DNA of 64,000 bases from Chitinophaga rupis (GCF_900109685.1 NZ_FOBB01000003.1:186001-250000); one strand, 5' to 3'. Counted from the stretch's first letter, positions 17,054 to 25,664 are shown. The notes: generated by a model from the sequence alone, not told the origin. Numbers and translations are program-made.

Positions 17054-18289
17054 ATGGAAAAAGAACACACGCCGTTAAAACATTTATTCCAGCAGGAGTT
17101 TTCCAAAATGGTAGCTGTTATCAGCAAACTGTTTGGCCTGCAGCATATTGAAATAGCGGAAGACATTGTAAGCGAAACCTTTTTGCAGGCCACGGAAACC
17201 TGGGGTGTTAAAGGCATACCTCCCAACCCCACTGCATGGCTGTATGCCGTAGCCAAACAAAAAACGCTGTACCATTTCAGGCGCAATAAAATATTTGAAG
17301 AAAAGGTAATGCCGGTACTCAGCGCCGCACAGGAAACCACACAGGAAATGGATGCACCGGACTTTTCGCAGCAGAACATACAGGACAGCCAGCTGCAAAT
17401 GCTGTTTGCCATCTGTACGCCGGCCATTGCCAGCGAAGCCCAGATAGGGCTGGCCTTACGCATCCTTTGCGGTTTTGGGATAGATGAAATTGCAGAAGCA
17501 TTCTTATCAAATAAAGAAACCATTAACAAACGTTTATTCCGCGCCAAAGAAAAGCTGCGCGCAGAAAACATAAAGATGGAGCTGCCGCCGGAAAATGAAA
17601 TTGTACAGCGGCTGGATAATGTGCTGCATATTATTTACCTGCTTTTCAGCGAAGGGTATTATTCCAAAACGCGGAACCAGATCCTGCAGAAGGACCTTTG
17701 TTTTGAAGCACTGCGCCTGGGCGTTATGCTCACTGCTTATGAGCGTACCAATCTGCCCCAAACCAATGCGCTGCTGGCGCTCATGTGTTTTCATGCCTCC
17801 CGCTTTGAGGCCCGTGAAACAAATGATGATACCGTTATACTCTACGAACAGCAGAATGAAGCCCTGTGGGATACGGCCCTCATTAACCAGGGCATCCATT
17901 TTTTACACCTGGCCGCACAGGGGAATGAGCTCAGCTCTTACCACCTGGAAGCCAGCATTGCCTACTGGCACTGTACCAAAGAAGATACCCCGGAAAAATG
18001 GGAGAACATCCTGCAATTATACAACCAGCTGCTAACCATCAACTACTCACCCAGTGTAGCCCTGAACCGCACATTTGCCCTGTACAAGGCCAATGGCGCA
18101 GCCGCAGCCATTGCAGAAGCGGAAAAACTACGGCTGGATAATAACCACTTTTATTTCCTGCTATTGGGCGAGCTGTATAAGCATACAGATCCCGCAAAAG
18201 CCATCACCCATCTCCAAACGGCATATACATTAGCCAAAACACAAACGGAAAAACAGGGCATCCGGGAAAAAATAGACGCCCTCCGCTAA
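17054..18289 (+). CDS. ECF42-type sigma factor with C-terminal TPR-like extension
   Basis: A 411-residue sigma-70 family protein, twice the length of a normal ECF factor. Sigma region 2 lies near residues 15-75 (IAEDIVSETFLQATETW), region 4 near 120-175 (ILCGFGIDEIAEAFLSNKETINKRLFRAKEKL), and the remaining ~240 residues form helical repeats (DUF6596/SnoaL-less TPR region) including LFSEGYYSKT and PSVALNRTFALYKANGAAAA. This architecture defines ECF group 42. Such factors have no anti-sigma partner; the C-terminal domain is thought to control activity. DGPF and AhpD-like genes directly upstream are the expected kind of target. The ATG follows a repeat element. Confidence 0.87.
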   Translation: MEKEHTPLKHLFQQEFSKMVAVISKLFGLQHIEIAEDIVSETFLQATETWGVKGIPPNPTAWLYAVAKQKTLYHFRRNKIFEEKVMPVLSAAQETTQEMDAPDFSQQNIQDSQLQMLFAICTPAIASEAQIGLALRILCGFGIDEIAEAFLSNKETINKRLFRAKEKLRAENIKMELPPENEIVQRLDNVLHIIYLLFSEGYYSKTRNQILQKDLCFEALRLGVMLTAYERTNLPQTNALLALMCFHASRFEARETNDDTVILYEQQNEALWDTALINQGIHFLHLAAQGNELSSYHLEASIAYWHCTKEDTPEKWENILQLYNQLLTINYSPSVALNRTFALYKANGAAAAIAEAEKLRLDNNHFYFLLLGELYKHTDPAKAITHLQTAYTLAKTQTEKQGIREKIDALR

Positions 18290-18372
18290 CCATTACATAT
18301 CCGGATAAAGCGCTTATCTTAGCGCATAACAAACCTGCACCACGGGGTTTCTAAACATTTATCCATTACAAA

Positions 18373-19839
18373 ATGAAACGCTACGTCATCATCATTACAG
18401 CGGCTGTTTTAGGCGCCTGTCAACAGCCTGCGGGCACACCGCAACAACCGGAACATCCAACAGCACTGAACCTTAGCGGCCGCAAAGTAACGGTATATAC
18501 TACCGCAGACAGCACCGGCTACCGTATCACGGCCACGGGTACACTGAATTTTGAGGATCTGCCTCAACCGCTTGAAACACAGCCCTGCATTTTTGTAGAT
18601 CCGCAAACTACCTTCCAGCAATTTGAAGGTATTGGTGGTGCGCTTACAGATGCAGCAGCAGAAACCTTTGCCAAACTACCCAAACCGGCGCAGGACTCCC
18701 TGCTGGCGGCGTATTACGATCCTGCCAAAGGTATTGGCTATACCCTTGGCCGCACCAATATTCACAGCTGCGACTTTTCCAGTGATTCCTATACTTATAT
18801 CAAGGAAGGCGACAGCACCCTGAGCACCTTTAGCCTGGCGCATGATGAGCAGTTTAAAATACCGCTTATTAAAAAGGCCATTACCGCAGCAGGTGGCAAG
18901 CTACCCTTGCTGGTAAGCCCCTGGAGCCCGCCGGCCTTTATGAAAGATAATAACAGCATGCTGGGTGGCGGTAAGCTGCTGCCCGCTTACCGGCAAAACT
19001 GGGCTAACTATGTAGTAAAGTTCATTAAAGCCTTTGAAGAAAAAGGCATACCGGTGTGGGGCCTTACCGTGCAGAATGAGCCCATGGCCAAACAAAAATG
19101 GGAATCCTGCATTTTCACTGCCGAAGAAGAAAGGGATTATATTAAAAGCTTCCTGGGCCCCACGTTACAAAAGAATGGGCTGGAAAGCAAAAAGCTGATT
19201 GCCTGGGATCATAACCGGGATCTTATTTTCCAGCGCGCCAGCACTATCCTGGAAGATGAAGAAGCCGCCAAATACGTATGGGGCATAGGTTTTCACTGGT
19301 ATGAAACCTGGACCGGTGGCGACATGCAGTTTGATAACCTGCGGCTGGTGAACCAGGCCTTTCCCGGCAAACACCTTGTATTTACCGAAGGCTGTAAAGA
19401 AAAATTCAGCATGGACAGCGTGAATAACTGGAGCCTGGGCGAACGTTACGGCCATTCCATGATCAATGATTTTAACAATGGCACTGTAGCCTGGATTGAC
19501 TGGAACCTGCTGCTGGATGAACATGGCGGGCCTAACCATGTAGGCAATTTTTGCTTTGCACCGGTACATGCAAATACGCAGAACGGTAAGCTCATTTATA
19601 CCAATGCTTACTGGTACATTGGGCACTTCTCTAAATTCATACGCCCGGGCGCTAAACGTATTGGCGCTGCTGCCAGCCGCTGGCTGCTGCAAACAACAGC
19701 CTTTCAGAATACAGATGGCAGCATAGCCGTAGTAGTTATGAACACCTCCTCCCAAAAGATCCCGTTCCAGCTATGGATCAAAGGGAAAGCAGCCGGTACG
19801 GAGAGTTTACCGCATTCTATTATGACGATGGTGTTGTAG
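18373..19839 (+). CDS. GH30 family glycosidase, lipoprotein
   Basis: A 488-residue lipoprotein (signal ending ITAAVLGAC, Cys16) of glycoside hydrolase family 30, the glucosylceramidase/beta-glucanase family. FEGIGGALTDAAAE near residue 85 is the family's N-terminal signature. The acid/base Glu lies in WGLTVQNEP (near 237) and the nucleophile Glu in LVFTEGCKE (near 338); WSPPAFMKDN is also typical. A C-terminal beta domain from about 420 completes the fold. It would act at the cell surface or in the periplasm on beta-linked glucans or similar glycans. It stands apart from any SusC/SusD pair in this window. Confidence 0.9.
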   Translation: MKRYVIIITAAVLGACQQPAGTPQQPEHPTALNLSGRKVTVYTTADSTGYRITATGTLNFEDLPQPLETQPCIFVDPQTTFQQFEGIGGALTDAAAETFAKLPKPAQDSLLAAYYDPAKGIGYTLGRTNIHSCDFSSDSYTYIKEGDSTLSTFSLAHDEQFKIPLIKKAITAAGGKLPLLVSPWSPPAFMKDNNSMLGGGKLLPAYRQNWANYVVKFIKAFEEKGIPVWGLTVQNEPMAKQKWESCIFTAEEERDYIKSFLGPTLQKNGLESKKLIAWDHNRDLIFQRASTILEDEEAAKYVWGIGFHWYETWTGGDMQFDNLRLVNQAFPGKHLVFTEGCKEKFSMDSVNNWSLGERYGHSMINDFNNGTVAWIDWNLLLDEHGGPNHVGNFCFAPVHANTQNGKLIYTNAYWYIGHFSKFIRPGAKRIGAAASRWLLQTTAFQNTDGSIAVVVMNTSSQKIPFQLWIKGKAAGTESLPHSIMTMVL

Positions 19840-19883
19840 TATGGTACGATTTTTCCGCACATACTCACATAAACACCAACACC

Positions 19884-20297
19884 ATGAAAAATTCCCCCAA
19901 AGAATACGCAAAAATAGCCGGCGCCAGCGCCATTGCCGGCTCAAGAACCATGCTGGCGCCGGCTTTGGCCAACCCGGATAACAAGCTGCTAACCGTGATG
20001 GCTGTTATGGAATTGTGTGGAGATAAAGTACCGGGTGTGGGCGACCGTATTGCTATGCCCGGCCTTATAGGCCGTAGCATTTCCGGCGCCATTACTGGCG
20101 TTACGCTCAGCCGCCGCAGGCATAAAGATCCCTGGCTGGGCGGCCTGTTAGGCGCTGCCGGGGCATTGGCGCTAACATATCTTACCTTTTATGCCCGCAA
20201 ACAATTAGTGAAGAGAACGGGCCTCCCGGACCCATTGGCAGGGCTGCTGGAAGATGTGCTGATGATAGCTGCCGGGAAAAAATTGCTGGCCAAATAA
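19884..20297 (+). CDS. DUF4126-like membrane protein
   Basis: A 137-residue protein with a start at ATG 19884, the first in-frame Met after the GH30 stop. It has alternating small-residue hydrophobic stretches (IAGASAIAGSRTMLAPALA, LIGRSISGAITGVTLS, LGGLLGAAGALALTYLTFYA) that look like membrane helices; the pattern P-G-V-G-D-R between them is shared with the DUF4126 family. Function unknown. It lies 44 bases after the GH30 gene on the same strand and may be cotranscribed, but no functional link is visible. Confidence 0.6.
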   Translation: MKNSPKEYAKIAGASAIAGSRTMLAPALANPDNKLLTVMAVMELCGDKVPGVGDRIAMPGLIGRSISGAITGVTLSRRRHKDPWLGGLLGAAGALALTYLTFYARKQLVKRTGLPDPLAGLLEDVLMIAAGKKLLAK

Positions 20298-20355
20298 GAT
20301 CGTATTACATTTATCTTACGATTATACTTATCTTAGGCAAAATAATCTACAGCTT

Positions 20356-20508
20356 ATGTCACTACTGAATAACAACAACAAAAAGGGAAAAAAGGACAAA
20401 AAGCAAACGCCCAACGCCATTCCCGGGGCTACCAATTTCATGAAACCTAATAAAGCTGCCGGTAATGCTAAAAAACCAATGCGCACCGGCGGCACCCGTG
20501 GCAGCTGA
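20356..20508 (+). CDS. small basic Asn/Lys-rich protein, 50 aa
   Basis: ATG 20356 opens a 50-codon frame: MSLLNNNNKKGKKDKK, then a Pro/Asn/Ala middle and the end PMRTGGTRGS. It is very basic and low-complexity at the N-terminus but has a defined C-terminal motif, and it is followed by a clear terminator (20554-20586), which supports it as a real gene. I do not know a function; a nucleic-acid or ribosome-associated role would suit the charge but is speculation. Confidence 0.6.
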   Translation: MSLLNNNNKKGKKDKKQTPNAIPGATNFMKPNKAAGNAKKPMRTGGTRGS

Positions 20509-20553
20509 TTGTACTATCACGCCCAACAGCCCGTTTGGCAAAGGATACAAAGG

Positions 20554-20586
20554 AAAAGGCCGGAATCACTTCCAGCCTTTTCTTCT
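20554..20586. terminator. intrinsic terminator after the small basic gene
   Basis: AAAGGCCGGAA and TTCCAGCCTTT form an 11-bp stem with one mismatch around a TCAC loop, followed by TCTTCTTT. It lies between the small plus-strand gene and the convergent frameshifted glycosidase and may serve both. Confidence 0.7.
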
Positions 20587-20612
20587 TTATAAAACCTATT
20601 ATGCAGGAGGCA

Positions 20613-20948
20613 TCAGTTCTGTAGTATCCACTGGCTGCTCTCAAAAAAATCCGGCACTGCCGTACATTGTGCAAAGCCGCCCTGGTTTTCCACGTTCAGG
20701 TAAGTATTCTGCCATTCATTCTTCAACCGTACATTACCGTTATAGCTTTCCAGCTTCCAGTAGCTGCTGTAGTATGTATTAGGCACATCCGTGCTTTCTG
20801 CATAGGGGTACAGGTGCTCAATATTTAAATAGTGACTGGTAGCCAGGTTCTTAAACCGGATATGCCCGTTCACTGTTTCCTGTACCCACCGGTACTGGTT
20901 GCCGCTATTGCCGGCGCTGTATTTCACCTGGCCGTTATCTTCATACAA
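20613..20948 (-). pseudogene. detached beta-trefoil C-terminal domain of the frameshifted glycosidase
   Basis: About 110 residues of ricin/fascin-like beta-trefoil repeats: YLYEDNGQVKYSAG, HIRFKNLATSHYLNIE and VRLKNEWQNTYLNVE. The frame has no ATG at its start (it opens with TTG), and the upstream protein ends in LIKNKWAKHLFV, which is the first strand of the same repeat. Removing one base from the AAA run at 20947-20949 joins the two into KNKWAKHLLYEDNGQV. So this is the carbohydrate-binding end of the glycosidase, cut off by a one-base frameshift (or a sequencing error). Confidence 0.75.
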
Positions 20949-22224
20949 ATAGGTGCTTAGCCCATTTGTTTTTGATCAGCACACCGGTACCGGTTGGCGG
21001 GGGATTACTGCCACCCAGGGTATTGAGCAGGTTCTCCGCATTGCCCGTTTGTAAATTGGCCAGGTAGGTAAATACCTGGTTCAGCTGCTGCTGTACGCTG
21101 CCATTACCGGCGTATTGCTTGCGCGCATTATACAGGCGGGTTACCAGCTCCAGCTCATGCTGGCCATAAGGTACGCCCAGCTTTTGCTGCATAATGGTAA
21201 GAAAAGAATAGCCGTATTCGTCCGTAGGTTCTATGATAGTACCTTCTCCGTAATCGTTCCAGGTAGCAAATTGTATGATGTTCACGCCGGAGCCCAAAGC
21301 CTTATCCAGCATAGTAGAGAAGGTGCCCGTTCCGTTAAAGGGAATTTGCCAGGTGGGGCCATCGGCGCCACCGGCTGCGTAAAAGGAATTGAAACCGGGA
21401 TACACTACGCCAATGGATAAGGGAAAACTGCCGGCCTGCGCATAATAGTTGTTCACCACCGTGGGGTGATCCTGGTAGATCCAGGGGAACTCGCCACCGG
21501 CATTATTGCTGCCTACCTGGCTGGTAAAACCATATAAGGGTATCACTTTCGGGCGGGGACTTAACCCGTTCAGGATCACATCCCATTCAGCAGGCTGGTG
21601 AAAGGTAATAGGCCCAAAGTTCAGCACCACCGGCGCATTATTGGTTTTCAGGTAATTGCTTTGGTTAAAATAATTGCTTTGCATATAGGTAAAATCGCCA
21701 TGCGCATCGGCCGCCATACCAGGGTCCCAGTTGCGGTCCTCATGCACAATACCAAACTGCAGCCCCACAGCGCCCAGCTTATTGATCAGGGCATTGGAGT
21801 TGGCAAGGTTATCCGGATAGTCGTACCGCTGGCGGGTACCCGGCCAGTCAATAAATACACCGTCTGCACCGGCATACTTCATTAAAAGCAGCTGGTATTC
21901 AATAATATCCGGATCGCCGGAAGCATAAGGCCCTGTTTTAGGATAGTAGTAGGCTGCAATTTGCCTTTTCCCGTTTACGATCACATCCGGATTGCGGGTA
22001 TTCATTTTCCAATGATAACCCCAGGCGCCGCGGGAGGCCGGCGTTTCAAACCAGGGCATCCAGTGAATGAATATTTTTTTAGCGGTGCTTTTAGGAATAG
22101 CTACCGCAGTGGCAGATACATCGGTTAGCGCGCCGCGGCCTGCTAAAAGATCATTTTGCTGCAGGGATTTATTACAACCGAACAGCAGTAGTGCACAACA
22201 GCAGAAATAGATAAGGGTTCTCAT
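20941..22224 (-). CDS. GH71/99-like glycosidase, lipoprotein, frameshifted at its C-terminus
   Basis: A 427-residue lipoprotein (signal ending LLLFGC, Cys17). The catalytic domain shows IFIHWMPWFETP near residue 51, AAYYYPKTGPYASGDP near 90, YAGADGVFIDWPGT near 116 and IIQFATWNDYGEGTIIEP near 316, the layout of GH71/GH99-like endo-glycosidases (alpha-glucanase/endomannosidase-type barrels). A Pro/Gly linker (NPPPTGTG) follows, then the beginning of a beta-trefoil domain interrupted by a frameshift. Exact specificity is unknown. It is transcribed toward the small basic gene. Confidence 0.75.
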   Translation of the reverse strand: MRTLIYFCCCALLLFGCNKSLQQNDLLAGRGALTDVSATAVAIPKSTAKKIFIHWMPWFETPASRGAWGYHWKMNTRNPDVIVNGKRQIAAYYYPKTGPYASGDPDIIEYQLLLMKYAGADGVFIDWPGTRQRYDYPDNLANSNALINKLGAVGLQFGIVHEDRNWDPGMAADAHGDFTYMQSNYFNQSNYLKTNNAPVVLNFGPITFHQPAEWDVILNGLSPRPKVIPLYGFTSQVGSNNAGGEFPWIYQDHPTVVNNYYAQAGSFPLSIGVVYPGFNSFYAAGGADGPTWQIPFNGTGTFSTMLDKALGSGVNIIQFATWNDYGEGTIIEPTDEYGYSFLTIMQQKLGVPYGQHELELVTRLYNARKQYAGNGSVQQQLNQVFTYLANLQTGNAENLLNTLGGSNPPPTGTGVLIKNKWAKHLFV

Positions 22225-22455
22225 GTAAAAAGATATTTAGTTAGTGGAATAACGGCGCAGCCGCCATTGAATAAGTGAACAGGTTTTCAGATATGTATGA
22301 ATAGGTTTTCAGGGATGGAAAATAGGCAGATGCCGGAAGCCTGCATAATTATATGTGAAAAATATAATGGTAAACGGAGTAAGAAGGTGAAGGAACAGCT
22401 AGCAATCAACTGGTTGAATAAAGGCAGGTATAGAAAAAATATAACGGGTTAAACA

Positions 22456-22489
22456 GGGTCAGGGCGCGGAGGCGGCCGCACCCTGACCC
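22456..22489 (-). terminator. hairpin downstream of the HD gene
   Basis: GGGTCAGGG at 22456-22464 and CCCTGACCC at 22481-22489 form a perfect 9-bp stem 16 bases downstream of the HD gene stop on the minus strand. Only a short T run follows, so termination efficiency is uncertain. The rest of 22225-22504 contains nothing I can identify. Confidence 0.55.
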
Positions 22490-22504
22490 GCAGGGTATGC
22501 ACCG

Positions 22505-23155
22505 CTACTCGCTCCAGGGCGAATGCAGGATCTCATCGCAAAAATCCTTACGCTTAAAGCCGGGGATCATGAAAGCGCATACATCGGCCTTAATATTCCC
22601 ATAAGTAGTATCTGTTTTATGTGCAAACCCGCTGAAGAAAGTGGGAATGATCTTTTGCTTAAAATTATCACGCGGGAAAGCGCTCACAATAGCTTCCCTG
22701 TTCTCCGCAGATAAATGTTCATACCCCTTTCCCACTACATCCAGCCCCACACCGGCATTTAACAGGGCCACTTCCGGCTCCTTATACTCTGCAATACCAA
22801 TAGTGGTATGTAACGCAATGCTATCCCATACCAGCTGCAGGGAAGCCGGCGCCAGGCCATGTCCTTTCAGGAAATCGCGGGCCGCATTGGCGCCATCTAC
22901 TTCAAAACGTTTATCAGGGCTGCTGTAATGCGGCACCAGGCCCAGGTCGTGAAATACGGCGCTTACATATAATAGCTCCGCATCGTATTTTAATCCACGA
23001 CGCTGCCCGTTGAGCGATGAAAATAAGAATACCCGTAAAGAATGGTTGTAAATAAATTCCGTACCATGTTCCAGTAACAATTCCGTGGCTTGCTGCGCGA
23101 TGGTGCTGTCGGGCAGGGTGATACCCGCTATAGACCGATGTTTCAAAACTGACAT
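22505..23155 (-). CDS. HD-domain protein, cyanamide hydratase-like
   Basis: A 216-residue HD-superfamily protein starting at ATG 23155 (an upstream in-frame TTG is less likely). NHSLRVFLFSSL near residue 38 supplies the first His, VSAVFHDLGLVP near 65 the HD pair, and DSIALHTTIGIA near 111 a later His, giving an H...HD...H metal site. The order NHS-R-V, FHDLG, FE-x-DGA and LLNAGVGLDVVG resembles fungal and bacterial cyanamide hydratases, which turn cyanamide into urea, but many HD proteins share this plan. Urea-uptake genes lie in the same window. Substrate unproven. Confidence 0.7.
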   Translation of the reverse strand: MSVLKHRSIAGITLPDSTIAQQATELLLEHGTEFIYNHSLRVFLFSSLNGQRRGLKYDAELLYVSAVFHDLGLVPHYSSPDKRFEVDGANAARDFLKGHGLAPASLQLVWDSIALHTTIGIAEYKEPEVALLNAGVGLDVVGKGYEHLSAENREAIVSAFPRDNFKQKIIPTFFSGFAHKTDTTYGNIKADVCAFMIPGFKRKDFCDEILHSPWSE

Positions 23156-23220
23156 AATATTGATTTTTGCATTCAAAATTATACCCCTTCCGCCCGCAGG
23201 TAAATATCAAAAACAACGTA

Positions 23221-24078
23221 TCAGATACCAATTTCTGCAAACTGCTTTTTATAGGCAGCAGGCGACTGGCTGGTATTTTTCTTAAAGAAGTTGCTGAACT
23301 GGTAAGGGGTGGCAAAATTCAGGGAAAAGGATATTTCCTTAATAGGTTGTTCGGAAAATTGCAGCAGGCGCTGGGCTTCCACTATCAGCCGGTGGTTGAT
23401 CAGCTCCTTGGCGCCTTCGCCGCCATACTGTTTACATACTTCCGTAAGCTTGCGCGTGGTAAGGCCCAGCTTTTTCGCATAGGCCGCAACGTTATGCTGT
23501 TGGTGATATTCCTGGTTCACCAGCTCAAGGAAACGCTGGTACAGCCGGTAATCATGGTTATGGGTGCTGATGGTTAACAGGGACCTGAGGTTAGCTGCCT
23601 TAATAATAATGATCTTTAAAAAAGCCGCCAGCACATCCGGCTTGTTGGAGTAGCTATCGGCTTGGTATTCTTCCAGCAGGTGCTGCATAAGCTTAGTGAG
23701 GGAGGCGCCGGCATCATCATCCAATACCAGCAGCTGCTGCAGCCGGGCGTTATTAAACAAAGTGGCTTTACAGTTGCGCGCGCTGGCAGGTGTTCTTTCC
23801 CAAAAGGCATCGCTGAAACTTAATACATAACCCCGCAAAAGATGGTTGTTCAGCACCTGGTACATTTGCCCGGCAGCCATTAACAGCAGCTGTCCGGGAG
23901 CAATGGTATAAAGCGTGCCGTCAATATTCATAACGCCTTCGCCGCCGGTTACCCATACCATCATGTGGTAAGGATTGCGGTAGCTGTTATTAAGCATAAA
24001 AATTTGGGCATGCAGTTCCCGTATATCAAAGGCCAGGTCCTGCATATGCCTGGCAGCTGCTAACTCCTGGATTCTCAT
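23221..24078 (-). CDS. AraC family transcriptional regulator
   Basis: A 285-residue regulator. The N-terminal ~140 residues form a cupin-like sensory domain (VWVTGGEGVMNIDGTLYTIAPGQLLLM), and the last 100 carry two helix-turn-helix units: HNVAAYAKKLGLTTRKLTEVCK near 195 and IKEISFSLNFATPYQFSNFFKK near 240, the AraC family signature. It is 43-66 bases from its neighbours on the same strand. The effector and targets are unknown; the adjacent HD protein is the nearest candidate. Confidence 0.88.
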   Translation of the reverse strand: MRIQELAAARHMQDLAFDIRELHAQIFMLNNSYRNPYHMMVWVTGGEGVMNIDGTLYTIAPGQLLLMAAGQMYQVLNNHLLRGYVLSFSDAFWERTPASARNCKATLFNNARLQQLLVLDDDAGASLTKLMQHLLEEYQADSYSNKPDVLAAFLKIIIIKAANLRSLLTISTHNHDYRLYQRFLELVNQEYHQQHNVAAYAKKLGLTTRKLTEVCKQYGGEGAKELINHRLIVEAQRLLQFSEQPIKEISFSLNFATPYQFSNFFKKNTSQSPAAYKKQFAEIGI

Positions 24079-24099
24079 GTTAAGATTTCTCCTACAAAG

Positions 24100-24798
24100 T
24101 TACAACCCTTCATCCTCTTTAGCCAGGCGTAATAATTTCTCCAGGCTGATGATGGCAATTTCTTTATCGGTGATGGTAATAATACGGTCCTGCACCAGCT
24201 CACTCAGGGTACGGAACACCGTTTCATAGGTGGTGCCGGTATAGGCGGCCAGGTCGTTCCGGCTGATCTTCATATTCAGCACACCGCTGGTATTAAAGCC
24301 AAACTTGCCGTGCAGTAATAATAAGGCATTGGCCACGCGCCCTTTTACAGACATATGCGCCAGGTTGCGCATGTGCCTTTCAGACTCCTGCAGCTCGCTG
24401 GCATAAAACAGCATCAGCTCATATAAAAAGGTATGGTTCACCTGCAGGCTGGATTGGAAAAAGGCCATATCCACATAACAGATGGTCACCGGTTCCAGCG
24501 CGGTGGCGGATATAGGGTATACCAGCTCCTGTCCTACCCCGCGGTGCCCTACAATATCGCCCTTTTGCGCAAACCGTACGATAAGCTCCTTATCCTTACC
24601 CCAGTGTTTATGCACCTTTACCTTCCCTGCATATACGAAATAAATACCGGTTACCTTATCGCCTTCCTTAAAAAGCATTTCCCCTTTTTTAAGGGAAAAA
24701 TTGTGGCGGTGCGCTTCCACGGCGGGCGTCCATTCCTTCAGGCAAAGCCGGCATAACATGCAGGTGGTAAGATCACAGCCTTGTTTGTCTTTCTTCAT
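24100..24798 (-). CDS. Crp/Fnr family regulator with N-terminal Cys cluster
   Basis: A 232-residue regulator overlapping the SUMT gene by 26 bases, so it is cotranscribed with it. The cyclic-nucleotide-binding fold spans about residues 30-140; the C-terminal winged helix includes ISRNDLAAYTGTTYETVFRTLSE near 185, where E-T-V-x-R is the recognition-helix pattern that reads TGA half-sites in FNR/CRP. Before the fold lie C8, C13, C16 and C19 (C-x4-C-x2-C-x2-C), which could hold an Fe-S cluster as an oxygen or redox sensor. It probably controls the nitrate genes through the TGAT-N4-ATCA sites at 25.6 and 28.7 kb. Confidence 0.85.
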   Translation of the reverse strand: MKKDKQGCDLTTCMLCRLCLKEWTPAVEAHRHNFSLKKGEMLFKEGDKVTGIYFVYAGKVKVHKHWGKDKELIVRFAQKGDIVGHRGVGQELVYPISATALEPVTICYVDMAFFQSSLQVNHTFLYELMLFYASELQESERHMRNLAHMSVKGRVANALLLLHGKFGFNTSGVLNMKISRNDLAAYTGTTYETVFRTLSELVQDRIITITDKEIAIISLEKLLRLAKEDEGL

Positions 24799-25582
24799 TT
24801 GGGAGATTGTGCTGCAAATTTGCAGTTAAATGCTGGATATTGGAAGCCAGCATAGAAGGATGCAGCCGTACCACTTCCCCTACAACTATCACGGCCGGGT
24901 TGGAAAGTCCCTCGTATTGCGCTTTCCAGGTTATGTTCTGTACTGTGCCTATTACGATCCTTTCTTTTTCCGTAGTGCCTTCCTGTATGATGGCCACCGG
25001 GGTGTTGCTTTTGCCATGGGCGGCAAAAATATCCATAATAGCCTCCAGCTTGCTCATGGCCATTAATATAACAATGGTGGCGGTTGAGCGGGCAGCCAGC
25101 TGTATATCCTCAGAAATATCACCGTTACGCGTAGTGCCGGTGGTAACCCAAAAGCTTTCCGCCACCCCACGGCAGGTAAGCGGTATCATTTGGCTGGCCG
25201 GTACTGCCAGGGCGCTGGATATGCCCTGCACCATCTGCACCGGTATGCCTGCGCTGCGGGCAGCTTCCATTTCTTCTGCCGCCCGGCCAAATATAAAAGG
25301 ATCGCCCCCCTTTAGCCGCACCACATGCCCATAGGCCAGCGCATCTTCCACAATCAGCTGGTTAATTTCCTGCTGGCTAAGGGCATGGCAGCCATACCGT
25401 TTGCCGGTGAAGCGGATAATGGCATCCGGCGCGGCATATTCCAGCAGGGCTTTATTTGCCAGCGCATCGTACAAGATCACTTTAGCCTGCCCGATGGCGC
25501 GCATGGCTTTTACCGTTATCAGCTCCGGATCACCGGGTCCTGCCCCTACCAGGGTCAAAAGTGGATTGACCATAAAATTCAT
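24773..25582 (-). CDS. cobA: uroporphyrinogen-III C-methyltransferase (SUMT)
   Basis: A 269-residue methyltransferase that adds two methyl groups from SAM to uroporphyrinogen III to give precorrin-2, the first committed step to siroheme. LTLVGAGPGDPELITVKA at the N-terminus, VVRLKGGDPFIFGRAAEE near 87 and PGISSALAVPA-like VQGISSALAVPASQMIPLT are the family signatures. The siroheme needed by the divergent NirB makes the context fit. ATG at 25573 is an alternative start. The synonym sumT/nasF is used for such nitrate-linked copies. Confidence 0.92.
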   Translation of the reverse strand: MNFMVNPLLTLVGAGPGDPELITVKAMRAIGQAKVILYDALANKALLEYAAPDAIIRFTGKRYGCHALSQQEINQLIVEDALAYGHVVRLKGGDPFIFGRAAEEMEAARSAGIPVQMVQGISSALAVPASQMIPLTCRGVAESFWVTTGTTRNGDISEDIQLAARSTATIVILMAMSKLEAIMDIFAAHGKSNTPVAIIQEGTTEKERIVIGTVQNITWKAQYEGLSNPAVIVVGEVVRLHPSMLASNIQHLTANLQHNLPNEERQTRL

Positions 25583-25600
25583 ATTAAATAAATAATTATA

Positions 25601-25612
25601 TGATTCATATCA
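25601..25612. promoter_or_regulatory. FNR-like site 1 (TGAT-N4-ATCA)
   Basis: TGATTCATATCA is a perfect palindrome core matching the FNR consensus TTGAT-N4-ATCAA in its inner eight bases. It lies 19 bases upstream of the SUMT start in the SUMT/nirB divergent region, likely a binding site for the adjacent Crp/Fnr regulator. Confidence 0.55.
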
Positions 25613-25652
25613 TGAAACTACTATAAAATTAAATTATAAATCCCTAATTTCA

Positions 25653-25664
25653 TGATACGGATCA
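25653..25664. promoter_or_regulatory. FNR-like site 2 (TGAT-N4-ATCA)
   Basis: TGATACGGATCA, same core as the first site and 52 bases (about five helical turns) from it, centred about 111 bases before the nirB start. The even spacing and the regulator gene next door support a real operator. Confidence 0.55.
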
